Counted from the stretch's first letter, positions 1 through 6,746 are shown. The stretch: DNA of 6,860 bases from an uncultured Gammaproteobacteria bacterium (GCA_913062835.1 CAJXXD010000045.1:1-6860); one strand, 5' to 3'. Numbers and translations are program-made. The notes: a model not told the origin generated them from the letters alone.

Positions 1-1193
1 CCCAACACATAAGAGTGTGTGAGCTCCAGCGCAATCAGCACAGCCGCCATGGGCGCACCGACTAGTGCGGCGGCAACGGCGGCCATCGCGGCCACCGCTA
101 TAGCCACTGACAAATCCGTTAAGCCAAGAGCTCCAGCCAAGACACCGATGATGCTGCCCGTGGCAATGCCAACAAAGAGAGCGGGCGAGAATGTGCCACC
201 AAAGAGCCCAAATCCGATGCACAGGGCGGTCATTGCAATTTTGGCACCCAGCAAGGTGATCAGCATGCCAGGTGCATACTCGCCGTTGAGCATGGCGTTC
301 ATCGGGCCAATGCCGACGCCCAGGATGTCAGGCAGCCAGAGACCCACCAGGCCGCATCCGGTGGCGGCGATTAGGATCAGGGTATCGGTCGACAGTCCGC
401 TCTGTGATGCCCAGCGGCCGACCTTTAACAAAGCGCCCATGTATAACAATGCGGCGGCTGCCATCAATGGGGCGCTCAAAATAAGTACCGGGACCAGCGT
501 GGTCAGATCGGGCGCTGTGGTTGGCAATTGGAAGCCGCTGATGCTGGGGAAGAGTGCTGCATTGAGGGCGCTGGCTACGACGGATGCAATCGCGATTGGC
601 GCCAAGGCACGAATCGAGAAATGCCGGAGGATGGCTTCATGCGCAAACACGATGCCGGCTAAGGGTGCACCAAACCCAGCGGATATGGCGGCAGCGACTC
701 CGCATGCTAGGTAAACGCGAGCCGGAAGTCGGCTGCTGATGCGTCGTTCAATCCACGCGCCCACGGTGGCGCCTGCATGTACTAGCGGCCCATATTGCCC
801 CACAGAGGCGCCACCGCTTGCGCCAATAAAGGCGGCTAGGGTGGAGCCGATGCCCTGTTTGACATCCAGTGAGTTGCTCGCGCGATGCGCGGCTAATACC
901 GCATCGGCGGGACCGTGCCAGCGTTCGGCTTGAAACCCCCGACGGATGAAAATCACGAGACCGGCTGTGACCCACAGGGCAATCAGCGGAGTGACCTCCA
1001 GTGTCCAGTCACCGACTGTAATAGGAAGCGAGAGCGCGGTCTCCCTCCATTCGGTGAGCACACGGATGCCCCAAACAAAGCTCGAGGCGACGACAGCCAT
1101 CACCAATCCGATCAGGGTGCCGATGGTGAGGATAACGGCTAAGTCGGACCCGGTGTCTGACAGTTGTTTCGAAAGCGCGCGCGTATCAGTCAT
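1..1193 (-). CDS. ClC-family chloride channel/transporter, C-terminus cut by window edge
   Basis: Integral inner-membrane protein predicted to conduct or exchange chloride; 397 residues are visible and the C-terminal part lies beyond the left edge. The reading frame is open from the ATG at 1193 with many hydrophobic helices. ClC signatures are present in order: WHGPAD (92-97) at the place of the usual GSGIP anion-binding loop; GQYGP (132-136) at the place of GREGP; GFGAPLAGIVFAHEA (173-187), like the GFNAPLAGILF segment of E. coli ClC; and GLFGGTFSP (329-337), the GGxFxP anion-binding motif. The classical gating glutamate is Tyr134 and the internal proton glutamate position is Ala187, so coupled Cl-/H+ exchange is doubtful (inference). 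No good ribosome-binding site precedes the ATG; an in-frame GTG at 1214 is an alternative start. The gene is divergent from argC. Family assignment is firm; transport mode is unknown. Confidence 0.9.
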   Translation of the reverse strand, partial: MTDTRALSKQLSDTGSDLAVILTIGTLIGLVMAVVASSFVWGIRVLTEWRETALSLPITVGDWTLEVTPLIALWVTAGLVIFIRRGFQAERWHGPADAVLAAHRASNSLDVKQGIGSTLAAFIGASGGASVGQYGPLVHAGATVGAWIERRISSRLPARVYLACGVAAAISAGFGAPLAGIVFAHEAILRHFSIRALAPIAIASVVASALNAALFPSISGFQLPTTAPDLTTLVPVLILSAPLMAAAALLYMGALLKVGRWASQSGLSTDTLILIAATGCGLVGLWLPDILGVGIGPMNAMLNGEYAPGMLITLLGAKIAMTALCIGFGLFGGTFSPALFVGIATGSIIGVLAGALGLTDLSVAIAVAAMAAVAAALVGAPMAAVLIALELTHSYVL

Positions 1194-1241
1194 GCGCGCG
1201 GTCAATGTTTTCACGTATCATGAGGCATTATTGATTCATGC

Positions 1242-1246
1242 AGGGG
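1242..1246 (+). promoter_or_regulatory. Ribosome-binding site deciding the argC start
   Basis: AGGGG lies 5 nt before GTG 1252. The frame is open much further upstream (an ATG at 946), but that extension is antisense to the ClC gene and does not resemble ArgC. This site supports the GTG start, which places the nucleotide-binding motif at residues 8-14, as in homologues. Confidence 0.7.
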
Positions 1247-1251
1247 TTGAT

Positions 1252-2280
1252 GTGAAGCGAATTGGCATCGTAGGGGGTACTGGTTACACAGGTGTTGAGT
1301 TATTGCGCATGCTGGCGCAACACCCTGAAGCAGACGTGGTGTGTTTGACGTCGCGGTCGGAAGACGGCAGTGCCGTTAAAGAGCTGTACCCCTGGCTTGA
1401 TCACTATTCGTCCTTGGCATTTGAAGCGCCTAACCTCGAGCGATTAGCCGCCTGTGATCTGGTGCTGTATGCCACGCCGAATAAGATTGCCATGACAGAA
1501 GCGGGTGACTTGCTGGCTGCCGATACCAAGGTCATCGATTTGGCCGCAGACTTCCGCTTTAAAGATCAAGCGTTGTGGGAGCAAACGTACGGCGGTCCTC
1601 ATGCGGCGCCCCATTTGTTGGCAGAGGCTGTGTATGGCCTGCCTGAAGTGCATCGGGCGGCGATTTCACAGGCGCGGTTGGTTGGGAATCCCGGGTGTTA
1701 TCCGACAGCCAGTACGCTGGCTGTGCTTCCCTTGGTGGAAGCCGGTGCGCTCGACCTCAATACGCTGATTCTTGATGGCAAGAGCGGTGCCTCAGGCGCC
1801 GGCCGGAGTGCTCGGACTGACTTGATTGTTGCGGAAGCCTCAGACAACTTTCATGCGTACGCGGCAAACGGTCATCGGCACGGCCCAGAAATCGCACATC
1901 AATTGACGCAAATTTCGGGGGCATCCGCGACGGTGACTTTCGTGCCGCATCTGCTCCCGATGATTCGGGGCATTGAGATCACAGCCTATGCCTCCACTTC
2001 TCTGTCATTGGCCGAGGCCAGGTCGTTATATGAGGCTCGTTTTGCAGATGAGCCCTTGGTATCTGTCATCCCGGCAGGGGCTCACCCTGAAACGCGTTGG
2101 GTTCGAGCCTCCAATCGGTGCATGATAGGGTTGTACCAGCAGAGACCTGGGCAATTGATCATTTCTTCGGTGATCGATAACTTGGTGAAGGGTGCTGCCG
2201 GGCAGGCCATCCAGAATATGAATTTGATGTTGGGCTTGCCTGAGATGATGGGAATACCCGCGCACCCAGTCAGCCCATAA
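1252..2280 (+). CDS. argC: N-acetyl-gamma-glutamyl-phosphate reductase (ArgC)
   Basis: Cytoplasmic enzyme of arginine biosynthesis that reduces N-acetyl-gamma-glutamyl phosphate to the semialdehyde with NADPH. The 342-residue product matches the usual 330-345 residues. The N-terminal dinucleotide-binding motif is GGTGYTGVE (8-16). The catalytic cysteine is Cys149 in GNPGCYPT. The segment KSGASGAGR follows, then GHRH (207-210), which contains the presumed catalytic histidine. FVPHLLPMIRGI and the C-terminal SVIDNLVKGAAGQAIQNMN are typical of the family. I chose the GTG start because of the AGGGG element 5 nt upstream and because the first residues (VKRIGIVGG) align with the start of known ArgC proteins. 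erpA follows after 12 bp, suggesting cotranscription. I saw no convincing arginine-repressor box in the 58-bp gap to the divergent ClC gene. Confidence 0.96.
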   Translation: MKRIGIVGGTGYTGVELLRMLAQHPEADVVCLTSRSEDGSAVKELYPWLDHYSSLAFEAPNLERLAACDLVLYATPNKIAMTEAGDLLAADTKVIDLAADFRFKDQALWEQTYGGPHAAPHLLAEAVYGLPEVHRAAISQARLVGNPGCYPTASTLAVLPLVEAGALDLNTLILDGKSGASGAGRSARTDLIVAEASDNFHAYAANGHRHGPEIAHQLTQISGASATVTFVPHLLPMIRGIEITAYASTSLSLAEARSLYEARFADEPLVSVIPAGAHPETRWVRASNRCMIGLYQQRPGQLIISSVIDNLVKGAAGQAIQNMNLMLGLPEMMGIPAHPVSP

Positions 2281-2286
2281 AAGGAA
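2281..2286 (+). promoter_or_regulatory. erpA ribosome-binding site
   Basis: AAGGAA starts directly after the argC stop codon and ends 6 nt before the erpA ATG. It is a strong site with near-ideal spacing and explains efficient translation of erpA from an argC-erpA message. Confidence 0.75.
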
Positions 2287-2292
2287 GGTGAT

Positions 2293-2643
2293 ATGACAGA
2301 ACTGTTTGTACCGACTCCCATTTCATTGACCGATCGCGCTGTCTCCAAGATACGGGAGCTAGTTGAGGGAGAAGGCAATCCAGATCTTCATTTGCGAGTA
2401 TTTGTCACTGGTGGTGGATGTTCTGGGTTTCAGTACGGGTTCAGTTTTGATGAAGAGGCGCAGCCAGATGACACTGAGGTCACAAAAGATGGGGTCACAG
2501 TCGTAGTCGATGGTTTGTCCTATCAGTATTTGGTGGGATCTACGGTGGATTACTCGGAGTCACTGACCGGATCGCAATTTGTTGTTGAAAACCCAAATGC
2601 GTCCAGTACTTGCGGCTGCGGCGCCAGCTTTAGTCTAGGCTAG
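2293..2643 (+). CDS. erpA: Iron-sulfur cluster insertion protein ErpA (A-type carrier)
   Basis: A-type carrier that delivers Fe-S clusters to apo-proteins; in E. coli, ErpA serves IspG/IspH and respiratory enzymes. The product is 116 residues, close to the E. coli length. The three cluster-ligand cysteines are in place: Cys43 in [11 protein letters not shown], and Cys107 and Cys109 in TCGCGASF at the C-terminus. The N-terminal [14 protein letters not shown] segment is also typical. A strong ribosome-binding site lies just upstream, and the gene starts 12 bp after argC. Its last 14 nt overlap the end of the convergent anmK, with no visible hairpin terminator between them. ErpA rather than IscA or SufA is chosen from overall similarity and from its position beside argC and anmK, which I recall in Pseudomonas. 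Confidence 0.96.
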   Translation: MTELFVPTPISLTDRAVSKIRELVEGEGNPDLHLRVFVTGGGCSGFQYGFSFDEEAQPDDTEVTKDGVTVVVDGLSYQYLVGSTVDYSESLTGSQFVVENPNASSTCGCGASFSLG

Positions 2644-3754
2644 GCCGAAAGACCGTACCCAGCAATCCGGGCGTCTTTGCGCCTGTGACTGATTGCGTAT
2701 CAAGCGACCGCTCAGACAATCTCTGTAATGCCAGCCAACCAAAGCAGGCGCATTCGACTGCCTGGGGATCGATCTCAAACAAATCACTGGTGACGAGTAA
2801 GGCGTCTACCTCGTCATCGATGCAATCCATGAGATGAACGTTTCTAACCCCGCCACCGCACGCAACCAGAATATCAACCTCAGTGGGCAGGGCATTTTTC
2901 ACTAAACGTGCCGTCAACCGATTCAGAGTGGCCTGTACGTCTTCGGCCGAGATCGGACCAAAGCCCTTCAGTTGAGCATCGAGCCAGGCGAGATTGAAGT
3001 ATTCGCGCCCTGTGCTCTTCGGGGGCGATTTCTGAAAAAACGGATCGGCCAGCATGCTCTCAAGTAACGTATCATGAATAGAACCCGACCGCGCCTTGGC
3101 GCCGAGGGCATCAAAAGGCGCCTTAAAATGGGCCTGGTGCCAAAGATCGGACAGGGTGTTGGCAGGTCCCAGATCCCAACCGATTGGGGGCGCACCAGGT
3201 TCTAGGATAGTCAAATTGGCAATGCCGCCAAGGTTCAATACAGCGACGGTCTCAGTTTCTCTGGCAAATTGCGCAGCATGGAACAAGGGGGCTAAAGGGG
3301 CTCCCTGCCCACCTCGAGCCATGTCACCCTGTCTGAATCTCGCAACCACGGGCGTGCGGGTGGCTTGTGCGAGGCGTTCGGGTAATCCCAATTGCCAAGT
3401 GGCTTGTGACTCAGGGGCGTGCCACAGGGTCTGTCCATGAAAGCCAATCACTGAGACCGGTTCTGAGCTCTGTTCGAGCACTGTTTGGCACAGTTTGGCA
3501 AAACAGTCGGTGAACTCTGTTTCAATCCTGAGTAGCGCCTCAGCCGTTGAGGTGCCCCCGCAGATCAGTCCGTCTAAGCGTGTTTTCAATTCAGGCGGGA
3601 ATGGACTCGAAGCGAGCGTCAATACTTCCACGGCCCGCCCGTCTGTTTCGCGGATCAAGGCCGCATCCAATGCATCTACGCTGGTGCCGCTCATCAGCCC
3701 GATGGCCAGGCGAGGGGGCTCAGCGGCCGGTCGTTTGGAGAGCCAGCTCAGCAT
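2630..3754 (-). CDS. anmK: Anhydro-N-acetylmuramic acid kinase (AnmK)
   Basis: Cytoplasmic kinase of peptidoglycan recycling; it hydrolyses the 1,6-anhydro ring of anhydro-MurNAc and phosphorylates it to MurNAc-6-phosphate. The 374 residues match the family length. Visible motifs: [16 protein letters not shown] (19-34, phosphate binding); GFHGQT (104-109); GGQGAPLAP (148-156); NLGGIANLT (174-182); WDLGPAN (193-199), whose Asp194 is the presumed catalytic base; KSTGREYFN (246-254); [11 protein letters not shown] (299-309); and [11 protein letters not shown] (356-366). Two usual positions differ: GPGN is GPAN, and the Asp before FR in the usual VxDFR segment is Arg139. The ATG lies inside the 3' end of the M23 peptidase gene (35-nt overlap). 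A downstream ATG would cut the first motif, so this start is favoured despite a weak ribosome-binding site. The 3' end overlaps erpA. Confidence 0.95.
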   Translation of the reverse strand: MLSWLSKRPAAEPPRLAIGLMSGTSVDALDAALIRETDGRAVEVLTLASSPFPPELKTRLDGLICGGTSTAEALLRIETEFTDCFAKLCQTVLEQSSEPVSVIGFHGQTLWHAPESQATWQLGLPERLAQATRTPVVARFRQGDMARGGQGAPLAPLFHAAQFARETETVAVLNLGGIANLTILEPGAPPIGWDLGPANTLSDLWHQAHFKAPFDALGAKARSGSIHDTLLESMLADPFFQKSPPKSTGREYFNLAWLDAQLKGFGPISAEDVQATLNRLTARLVKNALPTEVDILVACGGGVRNVHLMDCIDDEVDALLVTSDLFEIDPQAVECACFGWLALQRLSERSLDTQSVTGAKTPGLLGTVFRPSLD

Positions 3755-5072
3755 TATTTTTCTGGGCTTCGATCGAGGCGATTAACGGCTCGGCTACTTG
3801 TGCAAAGCGTGCCATCTCGGTGGCAGGCAGTGTCTTTGCCTTGGGTAGCTTATCTAAAATGGTGCGGGGATTTCGGTGGACGCCATTGACCAAAAACTCA
3901 TAGTGAAGGTGGGGTCCGGTGACCAAACCTGTGGCGCCAACATATCCTATGACTTGTCCTTGCTTGACTCGGCTGCCGACACCGTAGCGTCCAAATTTGG
4001 AGAGGTGGGCATAGCGGGTCTCGATGCCATTGCCGTGCCGAATCGTGACTAAGTTGCCGTACCACCCTTTTTTGCCTCGGAACACCACCTTGCCGTCACC
4101 CGCTGCGTAGACCGGAGTTCCTGTCGAAGCGGCATAGTCTGTTCCGCGATGTGCTCGAGTAATGCCGAGTACAGGATGTTTCCGCGCGAGATTGAAGTTC
4201 GAGCTGATTCGGCGGAAGTTCAGAGGCGCGCGTAAGAATGCCTTTCTTAAGCTAACACCTTGGCCGTCAAAGTAGCCGGTATCACCTTCGGAATCGGTAT
4301 AACGGATTGCGAAGAACGACTCTTTGTTGTTGATAAATTCCGCCGCGAGAATATTTCCGTATTCAATGAACTCGCCATCGAGATACCGTTTTTCAAAGGT
4401 CACGATGAAGCGATCGCCTTGACGGATCTCGTAGACAAAGTCGATGACGTTCCCATAAATGTTAGCCATTTCCATGATTAAGTTATCAGGCAGCCCGGCT
4501 TTGGCGCCGGCAAGGAACAGAGAGCTGTCAATCACACCGCTGGCATGCTCGATATACACTTCGGGATCACGGTGGCGTTCCTCGATCGTCCATTGGCCAG
4601 ATTCGTCAGATGCCGCGACTGTATGGTGAAACGGCGTTTGGACCACGGCGAGCTCGACCAAAACGTCGTCTGCGTAGCGAAACTCAACCGATTGGCCCAC
4701 CTTTAATAATGAAAGCGGGCGTTTCTTACCTTCATTGGCGGTGACACGGATCAAATCCTGTGCCGTCAGTGCTTGCCGTTGGAACAACGAGCTCAACGTA
4801 TCGCCGGATTTCACCGTCTCGCGCACCACGCGGAATGCAGGCTCGGCTGGCTTGGGCTGCCTGGGCTCTGGAGTCAGTGTGTTTAAAGGAAGTGCAGAGT
4901 GTGTCGCAGCGTTTTGATTGACCGTCGCGGGTCCCTCAGTGGGCCACGCGAGCCCAATTATGAGGGCGACAGCGGATGCCGCTACGCCAAGCGCATGGGT
5001 GCCTGGAAACGGATGACAAAGTCGGTCAAGGCGTTTAATCAGCGCGTGCATTGCGGTCCGGATTTCATTCAT
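3720..5072 (-). CDS. MepM-like M23 family murein endopeptidase, membrane anchored
   Basis: Zinc metallopeptidase expected to cut peptide cross-links of peptidoglycan in the periplasm. From the ATG at 5072 the product is 450 residues. A basic N-terminus is followed by one hydrophobic segment (about 27-43), an uncleaved anchor or signal peptide. A Pro-rich linker follows, then an OapA/LysM-like region (about 80-145, with [11 protein letters not shown]), a middle domain like that of MepM/Csd3, and the M23 domain (about 300-400). Zinc ligands are His308 and Asp312 (HRGTD) and His390 of PHLHYE; His356 (RYAHL) and His388 complete the active site. The frame is open to an ATG at 5195, but that extension runs into tyrS and would bury the membrane segment. 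The ATG at 5051 is an alternative start. The gene is divergent from tyrS and is followed by overlapping anmK, suggesting a wall-turnover operon. Confidence 0.92.
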   Translation of the reverse strand: MNEIRTAMHALIKRLDRLCHPFPGTHALGVAASAVALIIGLAWPTEGPATVNQNAATHSALPLNTLTPEPRQPKPAEPAFRVVRETVKSGDTLSSLFQRQALTAQDLIRVTANEGKKRPLSLLKVGQSVEFRYADDVLVELAVVQTPFHHTVAASDESGQWTIEERHRDPEVYIEHASGVIDSSLFLAGAKAGLPDNLIMEMANIYGNVIDFVYEIRQGDRFIVTFEKRYLDGEFIEYGNILAAEFINNKESFFAIRYTDSEGDTGYFDGQGVSLRKAFLRAPLNFRRISSNFNLARKHPVLGITRAHRGTDYAASTGTPVYAAGDGKVVFRGKKGWYGNLVTIRHGNGIETRYAHLSKFGRYGVGSRVKQGQVIGYVGATGLVTGPHLHYEFLVNGVHRNPRTILDKLPKAKTLPATEMARFAQVAEPLIASIEAQKNNAELALQTTGR

Positions 5073-5174
5073 GAGTTTAAAGTGTACCCAACCGGGCTTT
5101 TGCTTGCATATAAAAAACAATGGAGGTTTGCGTACAATACGCGCCTTGCAGTGAGAGATGATACGAGAAACGAC
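5073..5174. promoter_or_regulatory. Divergent promoter region between the M23 peptidase gene and tyrS
   Basis: The 102-bp gap must supply start signals for both genes. On the plus strand there is a good -10 (listed separately). On the minus strand TTGTAC (5137-5132) and TTATAT (5113-5108), 18 bp apart, are a weak possible promoter for the peptidase gene. It overlaps the tyrS -10, so the two promoters might exclude each other (inference). The centre holds an A-rich run at 5112-5117. Confidence 0.4.
5133..5145 (+). promoter_or_regulatory. tyrS promoter -10 element and GC-rich discriminator
   Basis: TACAAT (5133-5138) matches five of six bases of the sigma70 -10. It is followed by ACGCGCC, a GC-rich discriminator of the kind seen at stringently controlled promoters. 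A clear -35 at 16-18 bp is missing; TTGCAT at 5104-5109 is too far upstream. A start near 5145 would give a leader of about 30 nt. Confidence 0.5.
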
Positions 5175-6398
5175 ATGACAACACAGACCGACCAAGCGGT
5201 CGAAGACGCGATTGAACTGATTGGCCGTGGTGCGGATGAGATCCTACCCCTCGAAGGATTGCGCGAGAAACTAAAATCCGGACGACCCCTGCGTATCAAA
5301 GCGGGCTTCGATCCAACGGCTCCTGATCTGCACCTGGGTCATACCGTACTCATTAATAAGCTGCGGCAATTTCAGAAGCTCGGGCATGAGGTGATTTTTC
5401 TCATTGGTGATTTCACTGGGCTGATCGGAGATCCCACCGGTAAAAATCAGACGCGCCAGCCATTGACGGAATTGCAGTTAAAAGAGAATGCAGAGACCTA
5501 TGCCGCTCAGGTTTTTAAGATTCTGGACCGCGAAAAGACGCGTGTGGAGTACAACAGCCGTTGGATGAATACCTTGTCGCCGCAAGAGTTCATCCGTTTG
5601 GCTGCCAAGTTAACGGTCGCGCGTATGCTCGAGCGAGACGACTTTAGTAAGCGCTTTAAAGCTGAACAGCCGATTTCGATCCACGAGTTTTTGTATCCCT
5701 TGATGCAAGGGTATGACTCTGTGGCACTGGAGGCTGATGTTGAGCTTGGCGGAACCGATCAGCGTTTTAATTTATTGATGGGTCGAGAATTGCAGCGAGA
5801 TGCCGGACAAGATCCTCAGGTGATTGTGATGATGCCGATTCTTGAAGGGCTTGATGGCGAGAAAAAAATGTCGAAGTCGCTCGGCAATTACATCGGCCTG
5901 AATGAGGCTCCTGGCGATATGTACGGGAAGCTGATGGGAATCTCCGATGATCTTATGTGGCGTTACTATGAGTTATTGAGCTTTAAGAGCAATGCAGAGT
6001 TAGCGACTTTAAAAGGCGATGTCGCGTCAGGTGCAGTCAGCCCAAATGCGGCCAAAGCCGAATTGGCTCGCGAATTAATCACCCGATTCCACGATGCCGA
6101 CGCAGCCGAACGTGCCGCCAAGAGTGCAGGCAACAAGTTTAGGGCGGGCGACATTCCAGATGAGATGCCTGAGCTCACATTGCCCGGTGATGCAGAGGGC
6201 AGCTTGCCGTTGTATGTGTTGTTGCGTGAGGCAGGCCTCGTAAAGAGCTCGTCTGAGGCGAAAAACTTCATCACGCAGGGCGCAGTTCGCTTGGATGGCG
6301 CATTAATTCAGGACGGCGGCTGGCGTCCGGTTGTCGGAGAAACCCATGTGTATCAATGCGGTAAGAAACGCTTCGTTCGGGTGACTGTGACAAGTTGA
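5175..6398 (+). CDS. tyrS: Tyrosyl-tRNA synthetase (TyrRS, KMSKS type)
   Basis: Class I aminoacyl-tRNA synthetase that charges tRNA-Tyr with tyrosine in the cytoplasm. The product is 407 residues. The HIGH motif is HLGH (53-56) in [29 protein letters not shown] (76-89) and [15 protein letters not shown] (192-206) line the tyrosine/adenylate site; KMSKS is at 231-235. The C-terminal S4 RNA-binding domain covers about 345-405 ([27 protein letters not shown]). The true KMSKS sequence and length place it with the TyrZ-like branch found in Pseudomonas rather than E. coli TyrS, which has KFGKT. I chose ATG 5175 because the preceding in-frame extension (from 4899) is antisense to the M23 peptidase and unlike TyrRS; GAGA at 5165-5168 can act as a modest ribosome-binding site. 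An rRNA promoter array starts 21 nt after the stop, with no terminator visible between them. Confidence 0.96.
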   Translation: MTTQTDQAVEDAIELIGRGADEILPLEGLREKLKSGRPLRIKAGFDPTAPDLHLGHTVLINKLRQFQKLGHEVIFLIGDFTGLIGDPTGKNQTRQPLTELQLKENAETYAAQVFKILDREKTRVEYNSRWMNTLSPQEFIRLAAKLTVARMLERDDFSKRFKAEQPISIHEFLYPLMQGYDSVALEADVELGGTDQRFNLLMGRELQRDAGQDPQVIVMMPILEGLDGEKKMSKSLGNYIGLNEAPGDMYGKLMGISDDLMWRYYELLSFKSNAELATLKGDVASGAVSPNAAKAELARELITRFHDADAAERAAKSAGNKFRAGDIPDEMPELTLPGDAEGSLPLYVLLREAGLVKSSSEAKNFITQGAVRLDGALIQDGGWRPVVGETHVYQCGKKRFVRVTVTS

Positions 6399-6419
6399 TG
6401 ACTGTTTGATTAAATTTCG

Positions 6420-6454
6420 TTGACAGTGGAGGTGCGCCCTCTATACTGCGCGCC
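6420..6454 (+). promoter_or_regulatory. rrn promoter 1 of 4
   Basis: A perfect -35 TTGACA (6420-6425), a 16-bp spacer, -10 TATACT (6442-6447) and the discriminator GCGCGCC. It begins 21 nt after the tyrS stop codon. It has the most consensus-like -35 of the array and a start near 6454-6456. Confidence 0.8.
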
Positions 6455-6510
6455 TCGCTCTCGGGTGAGCCGCTCGCAGGAGGCGGTCGAAAAAAGATTT
6501 CGAAAAAGAC

Positions 6511-6547
6511 TTGCGAAGCGAATAGAACACTGTACTATTCGCGCTCC
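6511..6547 (+). promoter_or_regulatory. rrn promoter 2 of 4
   Basis: A -35 TTGCGA (6511-6516), a 16-bp spacer and -10 TACTAT (6533-6538), with discriminator TCGCGCTCC. A-rich tracts at 6490-6508 lie just upstream and could act as an UP element for the alpha subunit of RNA polymerase. Confidence 0.65.
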
Positions 6548-6549
6548 TC

Positions 6550-6584
6550 GGATCAGGGGCTCACTTTGGTGAGGTGTCAGATCC
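6550..6584 (+). other. Potential leader hairpin of promoter 2 transcript
   Basis: Nested inverted repeats. An outer GGATC (6550-6554) pairs with GATCC (6580-6584), and an inner CTCAC (6560-6564) pairs with GTGAG (6569-6573) around a TTTG loop. The two stems are separated by a 5/6-nt internal loop. The hairpin sits at the very 5' end of an RNA started from promoter 2. No U-run follows, so it is not an intrinsic terminator. Confidence 0.5.
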
Positions 6585-6598
6585 AGGAGAAAAAAGGG

Positions 6599-6633
6599 TT
6601 GCAAAATGAGAATGTCTCATTAGAATGCGCCCA
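6599..6633 (+). promoter_or_regulatory. rrn promoter 3 of 4, with palindrome in its spacer
   Basis: A -35 TTGCAA (6599-6604), a 16-bp spacer, -10 TAGAAT (6621-6626), discriminator GCGCCC and a likely start at A6633. An A-run at 6590-6595 lies upstream. The spacer is filled by a perfect inverted repeat (AATGAGA, ATG, TCTCATT; 6605-6621) that could bind a dimeric regulator over the promoter. Confidence 0.75.
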
Positions 6634-6641
6634 CCAAATTT

Positions 6642-6657
6642 GAGGTCGAAAGACTTC
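6642..6657 (+). other. GNRA-capped hairpin in promoter 3 leader
   Basis: GAGGTC (6642-6647) pairs with GACTTC (6652-6657) through six base pairs, one of them G-U, closed by a GAAA tetraloop. It begins about 10 nt after the expected start of the promoter 3 RNA. A GNRA loop gives extra stability, so folding is likely; its role is unknown. Confidence 0.5.
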
Positions 6658-6666
6658 GGTAACCCA

Positions 6667-6679
6667 GCAAAAATTTTGC
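6667..6679. repeat. 13-bp AT-rich palindrome upstream of promoter 4
   Basis: GCAAAA and TTTTGC flank a single central A, forming a perfect inverted repeat ending 9 bp before the -35 of promoter 4. Its place and composition fit an UP element or a nucleoid-protein site, but it does not match the Fis spacing cleanly. Confidence 0.4.
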
Positions 6680-6688
6680 AAATAGTGG

Positions 6689-6724
6689 TTGCAAACAACG
6701 CGAGATTCGATAGAATGCGCGTCC
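6689..6724 (+). promoter_or_regulatory. rrn promoter 4 of 4, proximal to 16S
   Basis: A -35 TTGCAA (6689-6694), a 16-bp spacer, -10 TAGAAT (6711-6716) and discriminator GCGCGTCC. Its GGTTGCAAA and TAGAATGCGC blocks are identical to those of promoter 3, exactly 90 bp upstream. An RNA from here begins just before the boxB-like hairpin. Confidence 0.75.
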
Positions 6725-6725
6725 A

Positions 6726-6746
6726 CTTCAGAGAGGCCCTCTGAAG
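6726..6746 (+). other. boxB-like leader hairpin
   Basis: CTTCAGAG (6726-6733) and CTCTGAAG (6739-6746) form a perfect 8-bp stem with a 5-nt AGGCC loop. A hairpin directly before a boxA-like sequence is the layout of rRNA antitermination (nut-like) leaders. Because CG and six T residues follow (6749-6754), the same element also looks like an intrinsic terminator. Confidence 0.6.

Noticed and set aside
19..714. 231-codon plus-strand open frame with a low-complexity Ala-rich product
   Set aside because: It is antisense to the ClC gene, whose frame carries clear family motifs and continues off the left edge; the Ala/Pro/Thr-rich product is a typical shadow.
1221..1240. Possible arginine-repressor box between the ClC gene and argC
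   Set aside because: There is an ATTCA half-site and a loose TGA-rich partner, but the gap between the halves is longer than in real ARG boxes and one half is poor.
946..1251. Upstream extension of the argC frame (102 further codons)
   Set aside because: The extension is antisense to the ClC gene, resembles no ArgC N-terminus and would put the nucleotide-binding motif far from the start; GTG 1252 has a ribosome-binding site.
4899..5174. N-terminal extension of tyrS
   Set aside because: It covers the antisense 5' end of the peptidase gene and has no similarity to TyrRS; the promoter -10 and a modest ribosome-binding site fit ATG 5175.
5073..5195. N-terminal extension of the M23 peptidase to an ATG at 5195
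   Set aside because: It overlaps the start of tyrS and would place about 40 extra residues before the basic and hydrophobic anchor segment.
6471..6488. CCGC/GCGG inverted repeat as a terminator after promoter 1
   Set aside because: The stem is only four pairs with a long loop and no T-run follows on the plus strand.
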